Of a stretch of 64,000 bases of DNA, positions 45,669 through 57,200 are shown one piece after another. Within the stretch, counting starts at the first letter, position 1. Each line of letters begins with the position of its first letter. The notes below the pieces were generated by a model. That model worked only from the letters and a program-made list of their open reading frames with translations, searched no databases and was not told the DNA's origin. The stretch is from positions 2,237,001 through 2,301,000 of the forward strand of contig JAHRBS010000012.1 in NCBI GenBank assembly GCA_024305745.1, in the 5' to 3' direction. The DNA is from Polyporus tsugae (lineage: Eukaryota > Basidiomycota > Agaricomycetes > Polyporales > Polyporaceae). Position numbers and translations under genes: made by a program.

Positions 45669-48600
45669 TCAGAAACTATGGTACTTCTTGATGATGTCAG
45701 CAGCTAGAACCAAATCCGTGAGCTTTACACGGCATTCAAGTAACAAGAGGGCTATCAACCTTGCTCAGCAATAGCATATACCACAGCTAGGCCGAATTGT
45801 CAGCATTGCACGCATGGCAAAGTCACGACTTCAACGTACTCTGCGTGTGCGCGGCAGTGAGGAGAGGCAAAGTCGAGAGGTCCGCAACCCGTATGTTCTT
45901 CGTGCCGTACACCTGGAACCACAACATCAGAGGCTGACGCGTCTCGCTGGTACGATGGAGATCAGAACCTTGAGATTGGCGTCAACAACCCCTCCCTTGT
46001 CCCGCGGAAGCATGGAGCAAGTGCCACAGGCATCTATCCAGAAGTTGAGTGCCCACTCCATGGCATAAAATGTCGAATTACTCACGCCACGATGTGCTAA
46101 TGTTGTTCCTAACAAAGTCTGCACAGGGATGAGGGAAAGAAGACCGTGTTTGAACCGCTGTGATGCACTCACCACGCAGACCCTCCTCGGTCGCGCCAGC
46201 AGGGCCAGGAAGCAGCTGCCGTTCGGCGACGTCCTTCCAGGGCGCAGTGTCGGCCACTTTGAGAACAAACTTCGCAGCATCGAAGAGGACCTCGAAGTCG
46301 ACCCCTTCCCCAAAGTAGTTCGGGTCGATAGAGGGCTCGACGCGTGGATCGTTTGTGGTAGCATGCTGAAAGGCGGACAATGAGTACTGTGGGTATTGAG
46401 GTTTCGAAGACGTGAAGACGTGAACGCACAATGGATCCACGCGAGAACGGGTGGCTAAGGATGGGACAAAGGCCGATCATCGGTATAGCAGGGCCTATTC
46501 GCACCCGTCAATGCGCTGCACAGCCTGACGAACAGCGAAAAACTAACCATTCGGATGCGGGTTAAACGGGAACACGAAAAGCTCGGTTTGTGTCACGTTT
46601 GCTGACTTGTATAGAGCCAGCTGAACGTCGTATTGCTCCTTCAAACCAGGGGGCAGCTTGCCTGCTTTGCTGGCAATATCACGCTCCGTCGCCTCGATTA
46701 ACTCCTCGGCGCGATCCGAGAAAGCCTTCATAGGAAGGAACGTGAGACCGGAGGCGGCGAGGGAAATTGGCCCACTCTGGCCACTATCTCCTGGGTGAGT
46801 TGCTGACGTGCGTAGTTAATCACTTGTGACTCACAGTATCTCACGAAGCCTTGCTTGTATGTCGGGCAGTTGGAAGGTATCACTAGTGACAAAGTTGTGG
46901 CCGTCCTTCATTTCTGGACGGTGTTCAGTCCAACAAAAAGGTGCGAGAAAATGGGGAAAGACGCACGCCACATGGATCCGCCGAACACAATGTGATCTTG
47001 GAGGTTCTCACCGACGGTGGGTAGATCGACCTGAACCGGAACGTTGGCAGTTTCTAGGATGGCACGACTCCCAATTCCGCTCAGCTCGAGGATGTGTGGG
47101 GACTTGATGGTACTAACGGATATGAACGGATGGATGAGATAGCCTAACGCAGCTCTTGTTATTATAACTTACCCAGCACAGAGAATCACCTCCTTGCTCG
47201 CGCTGACCGTATAGACCTGTTCGCCGTGTTGGAATTCCACACCAGTGGCGACAAGGCGATCGCTGTGCTTGCTGGTCAGGAGCCGGCGCACATAAGCACC
47301 GGTTAAGACACTGAGGTTGGGACGGTCGAGAGCGGGAAAGAGATATGCCTATATAGCAATTATAAGGAGGTGGAAATATGCTTGAAAACATGAAATCGCA
47401 CCGTAGCTGCTGAACTGCGGGTTCCCGTGTGGGGATCGATGTTTGATACAGATTTGAACGTGCCAGCGTGCTGGATGACGGTGGCGGTGAGCGGGAAAGG
47501 CCACTTTGCTTATTTCACGAGGTGACGCACCGCTCCACCGAGCTGTTAGAAGAGACTATCAGTAAATAACCACTGAGGCTACACAATCCTGAAACTTACC
47601 CCATCTTCGATAACGTCGACCCCGAAAGCACTCAGTGCCTAACATTATTAGATCGGCTTTCACGCAAACGCGTATATCTTAGTTACCTTTTGAAAGCGCG
47701 ACTCCGCACCAGATACTGTCTTCGTGAAACAGATGGAGACGGGGCCTGTTGAAACGAGTAAGAATTGAGACATAGTCATTGGATTCGATAGCAAGAAGCC
47801 GCTTACCATCAGGTCCAACGGATTCCTTACTGTACTTGTCCGCAAACTCTGCATCGTTGGTGCGAACAATGGGGTGGAACCTGCGAGAGAGTGAGCAGCA
47901 CTCCGAAAGGCAGATATTTCAGCACCACCTACCTCTCTGATTTCTTTGAGGCCTCAAAAAATCGGGTCCAGTTCCAGCCCTCGTTGCCGAGGGCCTCGAT
48001 AGCTTTTCGTCATTTCGGGTTAGAAATGCTGGTGCGGCACGTAGTATATGGCTCGGACGTACCATTGATCTCTTCGCGCTGAGGTCTGGTCCAGACCATA
48101 AGGTTGATCGCTGAACTGCCACCTAGCCCTTTGCCCCTGAACATGAATGGTCAGTATGCCGTGGCGTGCCATAGGAAACAGATAATTGACCGTGTCCAAT
48201 AGAATCTGGAGTCGGCGGATCCATCAGCGGTGGAGATTGTGTTGCTGGAGTTCTTCTGTGGAACTGTGCGGTAGACCCAGTCATACTCAGGGTTGTGGAT
48301 CTGCTTCATCCAGGCGTCAGGAGCAGCTTCGTGATCCCAGCTGGTCAGTCTGACTGTGCTGCGGTGGCACGAGTGACAGAGGGAGGGACGTACTGATGGT
48401 GGGGTCATCGATGTGGGCGTTGCCGGCTTCGAGGAGAGCAACGGTGACATTAGGATTCTCGGAGAGGCGTGCCGCTAGGGTGCATCCCGCGACCTTGAGA
48501 GGTAGAGAGTTGGATCAGAAGAGTACAGATCAAACGGTGCGCTGAGCTTACTCCGCCGCCTGTAGATTTGCAGAGGAGTAAACAAGTGAATATAGCAGAA

Positions 48601-48685
48601 GCAGAGATGGGAATAGCGTACCGATAATGACAAAGTCGAAGGACTTATCGGCAATGTGGGTGATGTTGGCAAGCTTTTGCACCAT
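45669..48685 (-). CDS. GMC oxidoreductase (AA3 type, aryl-alcohol oxidase/choline dehydrogenase-like)
   Basis: ATG at 48685 (MVQKLANITHIADKSFDFVI), TGA at 45669-45671. The FAD-binding GGGVAGCTLAARLSENP and ALLEAGNAHIDDPT are followed by the GMC signature GKGLGGSSAINLMVW. The C-terminal half has HATTNDPRVEPSIDPNYFGE and the two active-site blocks: SW|HACGTCSM (His at an exon junction) and AAHTQSTVYAIAEQAADII. FAD-dependent oxidation of alcohols or sugars to supply peroxide is the usual role of AA3 enzymes in wood and litter fungi; the substrate cannot be told. There is no evident signal peptide, so it may be intracellular. More than ten introns, among them one pair enclosing an 8-nt exon at 48552-48559 inside the FAD loop. 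No stops or frameshifts noticed. Confidence 0.9.
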
Positions 48686-49825
48686 GTCGATTAAAGCTAT
48701 TGTGGGGGTGGGGTTAGGGAAGCGAAGGAGGCTTATATACGAAGTTCTGAGGGATCAGTGGAAGATGATGAGGGGTGGGCCCAGATAGAGGAAGGGTGAG
48801 GCTGGAGGAGGGCGAAGGGATCGAGCGCACGGTACCCTGAAAAGAAGATTCATGGGTGGGTGACAGTTGTGGTTGTCCTTGGGAAAACGGACGCGGGATG
48901 GTCGGACTTGGAAGTCTAGAAGACCACGAGCCATCGGCAGCAGGTCGAGGAATTTGGGGGACCTCAGGCCGTCGAGCGGCGAGGTGATTAAGTTGAAGGG
49001 CGGTGGACTAATGATCGTTCTATCAACGCCAGAGGGCATGTAGAAGTTTTCCGAAGAGACTGACCTATCGCCTGTTCAAATACATCGAGCATGCTTCTGA
49101 AGGTGCGCTCCTGCCAGCCTTCAATGTTCCGAACCATCGGAGGTTCGCCGCTCACCGGTGATAGCTGAGGCCTGAGGGTCTAAACAAGGTTCAGGAAGAA
49201 ACATATCCAAGTCGTTGCAGCCTGCAGGATCCCATGGCGCTATTACCGGTGACCATGCTAGACGCCGGCGGCTGAGGCCTGTCACAGGCGCCGCAGTCTA
49301 TGTAGTACGGAATATCTCTGAGCTCCTGAGCTCCTCCGACACGTCCTTCTAACGCTTACAGTCTCGCAACCTTCATCATCTTTCTGATGCAACATGAGAT
49401 TCGGAAGCCAATTGGACACGGACACACTGCTTCCGCACCAGTGGTCCCTTCTATGACCGACCAATGACCAGTCCCAATTTTCTGGCAGTAGCCTTGCCTC
49501 CCATCCGGTCCTCGTACCTTCACACAGGTCCCGCTCGTCTCCCATTATTCCTGACATGGCCATCGCATGTACTTACTCAGCACCGCCCCTTCCTGGACGG
49601 TTGGCAGATACTTCCCCGGAATCTACCCAAGTATAATGTATTGCACGCAGGTCTGTTCGCGCCCGGAGACATCATTTGACAACTAACAAACCGCCCTCGT
49701 GCTCGAGCGGCGATGCAGCCATGAACTCTCCCATCCTCACACAAATAGAACCGCCGTGGCGGGTTCCTTTATAGTTCCCTCCACTCTAGCTTCCTGATCT
49801 CTGTACATGCCCCCTCGAACCCACC
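48686..49825. other. Divergent upstream region of GMC and DUF6534 genes
   Basis: 1.1 kb between two divergent starts. Open frames of up to 95 codons occur on both strands but have no recognisable composition or motif. It likely holds both promoters; no repeat or tRNA was found. Confidence 0.5.
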
Positions 49826-51601
49826 ATGTCAGACATCCAGCCGCCCCTCCCTGCCTCCACTCTCCTTCAGTAAGTACCCTTCCCGCGTTCGTTCACAGCG
49901 CTCTCAGCTTCCATGCTGATCACGTCTCTTTCTTCACAGGATTGGTCCCCCCGTATGTATCCTCGGTGTGACTCCCCTCCAGGTCCCGTTGCTCACCGCT
50001 TTGTATATCAGTTCATCGGCGACCTGTTGGCCTGGATGCTTTTTGGTGTCTCAATTGTTCAGCTATGTTTGTCTCTATCTCTTCCTTCATCATCGTCCCA
50101 CCTCACAGTCTTCACCAGACATATATCATACTTCCTTTTCTCGCGATCCCATTGCCATTCAGGCCGCCGTTTATGGCATCTTCCTCCTCGACGTCTTTCA
50201 GAGCATCATCGTTGCGGTAGCCGGATGGCAAGTATTTGTCACTGGCTGGGGTCGATCAATCAACCTTGAGTACCCAGGGTGGTCGTTCCCCGCTACACCC
50301 ATTGTGTCCGTCATAAGTGAGTGGTTAACAGTTCCCGATGAAAATGACTTGTTAAGCTCATGCATATATGGTGATCTCCAGTTTCCGTATCGGTCCAAAC
50401 CTTCTACGCATGGAGAATATATCGGCTTGGAGGGTGGAGGGTGATCCCGTTGGCGATCATCATTGTACGCTTGTGTCGCCATCAACCCACTCGCACTCTA
50501 TTGACTACATACTACCTCTAGACCGGCTTCACTTCCGCAGCGGGTGCTTTCTCATTCTCCATCCTTGTGAGCATTCCATTCGTCGCAATCCGTCGTCGAC
50601 TGCTTGATTTAGCGGGTGGTTGACACCTGTTTAGTTCACATTCAAGAAGAATATTGAAACCTTTCATGAGACCATAATGTACTCACTTACCATAGTAAGT
50701 TTTTCATTTAGGAGCTCCGTCATATGGGAATGGTCCCAATGACAAAATTTCAAGGTCTGGCTCGGTGTGGGTGCTTTCACGGACATCGTACGTGTGACTT
50801 GACGTTTATTAGCTGGAAGATTCTGATATTTCTCACTGGCAATCGTGTCTATAGCTAATAATGGTGTCGATGTTCTACTTGGTCCGTACTTTCCAACCAT
50901 GTTCCCGTTACCTGCGAACGAGGACTGACTGTATCTGCGTTTGCCATCTAGCTGTACACCGCTAAGCGACGGATTACACACTTCGAGAGCAGCGAGTTCA
51001 TCGTGAATAGATTGATGAGGCTTACAGTTGAGACTGGGTTGGCATGCGCTCTTACAGCTCTGCTGGAGCTCGCCCTTTTTCTGGGATTGCCTCAAACCAA
51101 CATCCACATCATGTTGTAAGCCCCCTCTTTACCCGATGGAAGTACAAGCTGTTGACAGGGAGGACTTGCAGCGCTACGTTCCTCAGCAAAGGTTTGTCCT
51201 CCACCTTGCCTGTGCTCTATTTGTTTGGCAACTAACTTGGCACCAAATAGTCTACTCGAACACTTTCATGACGTCGCTCAACTCTCGAGCAGCCTCATCT
51301 CAGTCCCAGCAGAAAACGGGTGGGACCATCAGCCTGGGTTCTCATTATTGGCCTATAGTTTCAGACCAGCTGTCTAGCGGGTCCAATCCGCCCTTGACCA
51401 TTCGTATCACTCAAGAGACCGACAAGGGGCAGGTGGGTAATATATAATACGTCGTCCTGTTTGCCGCGGTTTTCAAATACCCTCCTGACGATCGTATTTA
51501 CACAGGACTGGGGCCTGGAGCTCAACGATCTCCCCTCCACCGAGCGACGTACTACCTCTTTTTCGGGGAACGGGAAACGTGGAGGCGACGGGACCTTCTA
51601 G
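49826..51601 (+). CDS. DUF6534 seven-helix membrane protein
   Basis: ATG at 49826 in CCACCATGTC, TAG at 51599-51601. Many short exons. Readable blocks: MSDIQPPLPASTLLQ, IGPP, membrane helices AAVYGIFLLDVFQSIIVAVA, WQVFVTGWGRSINL and YPGWSFPATPIVSVI, then VSVSVQTFYAWRIYRLGGWR with VIPLAIII, TGFTSAAGAFSFSIL, WLGVGAFTDIV, LIMVSMFYLVRTFQ, IVNRLMRLTVETGLACALTA, LLELALFLGLPQTNIHIML and the family signature VYSNTFMTSLNSRA. The cytoplasmic tail is Ser/Thr/Arg-rich (STERRTTSFSGNGKRGG). DUF6534 proteins are a large agaricomycete family with a GPCR-like topology; ligand and function are unknown. All signature blocks are in frame after splicing, so the gene looks intact. Exon borders in 50.5-50.9 kb are the least certain. 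Confidence 0.85.
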
Positions 51602-53396
51602 TGGAAGTTGTTCGAGGACGGCAGCATGGATCTGGGCAAAGCAAGATCCATCTGATCCACTCCGAGACGACACCAGTGCGGCACGACCCGAGCTTGGAAT
51701 GCATCGTTAGCCTGTGCTGTTACCGTTTTCGATTATGATATGATCATATGCCCAAAGCTAAGGAGAGACTTCGAACGTTTCGGCCGGGGATGAGCGGCGG
51801 GCTTCTATTCATCTGAAAGCATATGTTGAATGCAAGTCGGCCGTGATCATGTCATCCAACTTCGTTAGTCGGCAGTGCATAGGCTTCTGATCGCCGAGGC
51901 GGCCGCATGGACGTCGGAGCAATCGGGAGAATCGACGAGTCGCAGGTGGAGAAGGTTCGTCGGAGACTGCGTGGGGATAGAGCGCCTGGGCGAACGTTCT
52001 TGTGGTTATGATTCAGTTCACCCGCAGTCCGAAGGCGCAGTCGAGAAGCACAACGCTCCGCTCGGGAAGATGGGACTCGGAGGCCGCGAGGGACCGTGGA
52101 GCACTGTCCCCGTGGGGTATAACCTCTGATATGGATACCTCGCCGAGGCAATGTCGACCGCCGTAACAGCCCTGCCAGTAGCGTAGCCCCCAGTTATGGT
52201 TCCCCCCCAGCTTCTCCCACCCGGGGGCTGAGTCCCCGGGCCCAACTCGGCCCAATCAAACAAGGCCCTCCGGGAGCTTCGCGGCCCATCACTAGCAGTC
52301 CGCGGCAGACCGCATGCGTCTCATGCCGTTTGCGCGGGCATGCCACAGGCGTTAGTGGCCCAGTGCTCCGCAGACTCGCAGAGTAGGCCTCTACGTCACG
52401 GTCAACACGTTTGCGTCTGCGAGCGCTGCGGGCGCCGCTTCGGCGCATCGCTGCGCACAGGCCCAATATTCGGAGCAGAACCGCAAGTCCCTAGGCCTGC
52501 AGCTGGTACTGTACGCTCCACCTTGTGCACTAACTCAGATTTCGTCCGTGTTCTGCTTTAATAGTGTGAGAGGGCAAAAAAAAGCTCACGAATGTTTTGA
52601 CAGGAACGTACGCACTCAATTGGTCTGCCAGTTTCACGTTCACTGCGGGAATACTGTACAAGCGAGTGACGGTTATTGGCGGAACAGGGCACTGTTGACT
52701 GACGAGTACGATATTGCTGACAGGGACGTGTGGGAGGAGGCGATTCCGTAGGTATGTATAATGGTTGAACGAGACCGTGTTCGAACGAACACTTAAAGTA
52801 CGACAGGTGGAAAGAATACAGTGCTCTGAATTCTTACCAATATCGTTAACTAAGCATAACGGCACCATCCACAAGCCCCGGGGGAGTTGAATGATAGCGA
52901 AGAGCAATATGCTAGTGGATGAAAGGCCTGTCGTCACGCGAAAGAGTCCACATGCAACTTCGTTGCGGGCAATGCAGTACAGATCTTGCACGACACCAAC
53001 ATAGCAATGAATACCACACGCATTTGCAGTGTTTCGGATACTCACAATCTATCACGTTCCTGTCATGTGGGCCATACGATCCAACTGGTTGCAGCCAGAT
53101 GTGGATATATCATATATGCGTGTTCCAATACTTAAGCCAGACCACCTGTGTCGTTGCATGTGAAGAGCCGAGGGGACCACAATCAAAAGTCTTCCAGAAG
53201 TGTATGATTCTAGGATAGACCAGCGGGAGGTCCACCCGTGTTGCGCTAGGAATACAGCGGGATGCCATGCATGCATAAAAGTCATCGTCGTGGAGCATAC
53301 ATTCCCATATGTGACGCCTGAGGCCGGAGTGCCAATAGGCATAGCGAAGGACAGCAGAGCAGAGCAAGTCAAACAGCGGCAACAGGTGAGCGCTGT
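51602..53396. other. Long intergenic stretch, no gene supported
   Basis: About 1.8 kb. The first kilobase is GC-rich with palindromic blocks near 52200-52260 (CACCCGGGGGCTGAGTCCCC). Open frames of up to 171 codons on the minus strand (52530-53045) lack introns, motifs and convincing composition. No LTR or terminal repeat was found. Confidence 0.45.
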
Positions 53397-53848
53397 TTAC
53401 TTCTTTTTGGGGGTGTCCTTGATTTCGTCGACGTGGAGACCTGCAAGGATGATAACGCAAGATTGAGAACGCGAAGGAGGAACAAGAGGAAGAAGGGATG
53501 GGACGCACCAGGAGGCAAGCTCTGTTGGAGCTTCGCTGCCTTCTCAGGGTCATCAAGCGAGAGGGTGTAGAGGTAGCGGGAGCACCGGATCTTGAACTTC
53601 GTCTTCGTCTTGCCACCAGGGACTCGCGATGCAATCTTCTTTATGCGCGCCGCTAACGACGTTGACCGTCCGCATGAGAAGGGAAAATAAGAGGGTTGAA
53701 GCGAAGACTGGGCACGTACCCTTGGCATCCTTCCTCCGCGCAATGTCGATGAATTGCTTGATGTCGCGAATCTCTTTGGGCTACAGCCACGGAGGACGGT
53801 GAGTACATGATCCATCGAGAGGAGGACGAGTAACACTTGACTCACCAT
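53397..53848 (-). CDS. RPL38: 60S ribosomal protein eL38
   Basis: ATG at 53846-53848, TAA at 53397-53399. The first intron follows the ATG directly (ATG|GTGAGT...CTGTAG|CCC). Exons then give [60 protein letters not shown] and [21 protein letters not shown] split by two more introns. The product of about 83 residues matches the eL38 family, including the [13 protein letters not shown] core, and is slightly longer at its C-terminus and in the middle (VPGGKT). It is a small basic protein of the large ribosomal subunit. No defects seen. Confidence 0.96.
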
Positions 53849-54231
53849 TTTGGCGTTGGTCTTGTCGCTGTCGGTGCCGTTGTTCACGCTTGCGAGCCCC
53901 CGCTCTCCCTCGGTGGCTCAGATCAGATCGGCAACTGTACAGTTTCGGGTTCTGCCGAGTGTGGTCACGTCAAGCGCTGGTGGGCGCTCCGACATCTTCG
54001 CCAGGGTCTGGACTCTGCTCCGACGGTTACATCTCAGAGGATCACGAGAAATGTATTGCCAGAGAGAGGTATAGAGTATATGGCCTGCCTGAAGATGACG
54101 GAGCGTCCATGGTCCAGTATCAGATACAGATGTACAGTAGTGCAACAAGCTGAAAACATCAAAGCGTCATAACATATCAGTGCTCGTTGAGAATATCGTA
54201 ATCGTCGTCAGTGGGTATAGTATAATCACAA
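53849..54231. other. Promoter region of RPL38 and 3' UTR of the myosin gene
   Basis: 383 bp between the RPL38 start and the myosin stop, both on the minus strand. Pyrimidine-rich stretches on the minus strand near the RPL38 start fit a ribosomal-protein promoter. Nothing else was recognised. Confidence 0.45.
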
Positions 54232-57200
54232 TCACTGCTTCCGCGGGGAGCTCACGGGAGACCCAAGCAAAGTGCTGGAAGGACGTCCGAGACGACTCCG
54301 CAGTCGCTCAACTTCGCGCTCCAGGTTGAGCGACTTCTGCTTGAAATCTGCTGCCTCGCGTTCAGCACGACGCTTCGCAAGCTGCAAGTTGTTCTCCGAA
54401 GTTTGCTGTGAGAAACACTCGTTTAGTTTATCACAAGACCAACCATGTAGGAATGACGTACCAGCTCGTCCATCGTGTGGCGCATGGACAAAATCTTGGT
54501 CTCGTAGTTCTTCACCTCTTCCTCCAGACGCGAACGCTGACGTTCCGCTTCTTGCAAAGCCTTGTCTGCTGAGCGGTGGACGCGCGAGGTGTCCTTCGTT
54601 GACTGGCTGAGTTGGCTTGTCAGCTCTTCAATCCGGGACTCCAATCGTCTTGAAGGCGGGGCTGGGCGAGGAGCATTCAAGGACCTCGTCTCGAGATCTA
54701 CGATACGGACATTGAGATCCTTGACCTGCTTCTCGAGGTTCGCCTGTCCTTACTTGTAAGCAGCGACCGACGATGAAACTGCGAAAACACCCACGTTCAT
54801 CTTATCGAGCTCTGAATTTTCCACACGGATCTTTCCTAGCTCGATCTGGCACTCGTTGGCGTATGTCTCTGCTTTCTTCATCCGCTCAAACGCCATCGAA
54901 GCGCGGTCGCCCTGCTCGTCAAGCGAACGCTCCAGATCTTGTTTCTCCAGGCGCACACGCTGAAGCTCGGTATCGGATGACATCCTGTTCGTGTCGACAT
55001 GGTCCATCTTGATGGCTTCGAGTTCCGCTTGGAGCGAACGCCGAGCCTTCTGAAGAAGGGTACGATCGGTCTCGGCGTCGTTGAGCACGCTGCGTAGCTC
55101 GCGAACTTGCGAATGAAGGGAGACGATTTGCGATTGCTGCTCGGCTTGCGCCGCGACGGAGGCGTCGTAAGCCTTTGAAACGTCTTGGATCTTGGTTTCG
55201 AGGCGCTCTTTGTCCTTCTTCCACGACCCGCCGCTGTACACTTCGTCGTCGTAACGCAGCTGCAACTCATCGTACTCGGAGCGGAGTTTGCGGCTCTCTT
55301 CACGTAGACGACTCATCGTGTCTCGTTGTGATTGCATCTCTTCAGAGTCTAATCAGCAACCCACGAAACTACTACTTCTGGCGGACACTGACCTTCGCTC
55401 AGCTGTGCAAGTTCAGCTACAATAGTCCCATCAGTAAACGTCACTATTTAGTTATTCGATATATAACCCGTACCTTGGTACTTCTTGCGGGTCTGGTCAG
55501 CAGCGAAGTCGCGTTCTGCAATGTCTTGCTGATGTTGCTTCCGCTCGTCCTCCATTTCTTCCGCAAGACGTTGGCGTAGGAGCGCAAGGTCGGAGGACTC
55601 ACGACCTTCTTCCTCAAGCTTACGCTCGAGTTCCTGTATGCGCTGCTCAGCACCTTGCAACCGTTGTTCGGCTCCTTGCCGGTCTGCAACGGCTACAGCT
55701 TGGGCTTTCTCTGCGTCCGCTAATGCGCGACGTGCTACAAGAATATTCTCGTCAGTGCCGCGTCGCATTCTCATGAAAATGACTGCAGGCGTACCGAACG
55801 CTTCTGCGCGAGCTGCCTTGGCACGATTGATCTCGGCTTCCTCGTACCGCTTGAGATACTCGTCCGTCTTGGTCTTGTACGCGTCGATTGCTTCTTGGAG
55901 CTCTATTTAGGAAACCCATGTGAGAGTCTAGTGATATATACTCTTGTGATGAACCTACCAGAATGGATGGTCGCTGTCGCAGAGGACGTGATCTCCAATT
56001 CTTGCAACCGCCCCTGGATGCTACGCTTGATAGCTATGATGGCATGGTGAGAATTGACGAGTGCCTTTGCAATAAAGTTGCTCACCCATCTCGTCGTTCT
56101 TGACAAGGATCTCAGCATCCAGGCGCTCTTTGAGCGTGTTGACCTCCCCTTGCAACTGCTTCTTCGCAGCAGTCAGCTCTTGTACCTGACGGCGTTGGTC
56201 TTCAACCTCCATTTGAGCCGCGCGTTGCTGGACGACCTGTTGGACTTAATTAGACACCGGAAGTCACGTCAATGAAGAATTCATACCAAAGCCTTTCGGG
56301 ACTCCTCTAGGCGAGTGTAGCTTTCGCGTTCCTGGTTGATTGTGTTCTGGAAGCGGTCCCACATTGTCTGCACTCCATCAATCTGGGCAGCCTGAGCGGC
56401 GCGACGTGCCTCAGCCTCTTCCTCCAACAGCTCAGCAAGGCGTGCGTTTTCCTTAGCAAGACGAGTACGAGTGTTCTCGATGGATTGCTTCGAACCATCG
56501 CTGTGTTGGAACTCTTCGGTAACCTCCCGCAGCGATGTCTCGAGGTATTGCCGAATCCGACTTGACGCTGCCATCTGCAGCTCCAAGGCCTGTACCTGGT
56601 GACGAAGCTTGTCGACCTGGGCATGTCGGTCGGGCGTACGTGGTATTTCAGTAGGGGGCCCGTCCTTGAAGCGGACTGTGCCATTAGAGCGAGGCTTGGT
56701 CGGAGTGACGGGGCCCAGGGTCTGCTCGCCAGTACGGTTGCCGGTCAGGTGCTTGGCGTGCGCTCGGTGCGAAAGCTCGCGCTCCATCTCCTCATCCGCG
56801 AGCTGCAGCTCCCGAAGAAGTCGCGTACGGAAGGAATCGTCTTTGGGGCCGCTGCTCATAATGAGCCTTCGGATCTCGGCGTGCTGACGATCGACATGTT
56901 CCTTGATCCTTGCAGCCGCAGACTTCGCGAACTCCGACTCCTCCAATTGGGCCTCGAGTTGACTGATTCGTGATTCGTACTGCCGCTGGACCTTGGCGAA
57001 TGAGTGCGGAACCTCCGTCTCGTCGGCTAGTCTCGTTAGCTCGATCTCGAGGTTGTCCTTCGCCTTCTGGATGCCGATCGTCCGCTGTTCAGCATCAGCC
57101 ACTTGCGCCTGGGAGTCTTTCAGCTCGTTCTGCAATCGTCTGACGTGAACCTCAGCGGCTTCACGAGCCCGACGTTCGTTCTCGAAGTCGGCGAGTGCAC

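Noticed and set aside
52190..52270. GC-rich palindromes as possible terminator or replication origin
   Set aside because: Nothing specific supports either function in a fungal genome.
52530..53045. 171-codon minus-strand frame
   Set aside because: No exon structure, domain, signal or membrane pattern; composition is that of random sequence.
53110..53634. 174-codon minus-strand frame overlapping RPL38
   Set aside because: It overlaps the clear eL38 exons in another frame.
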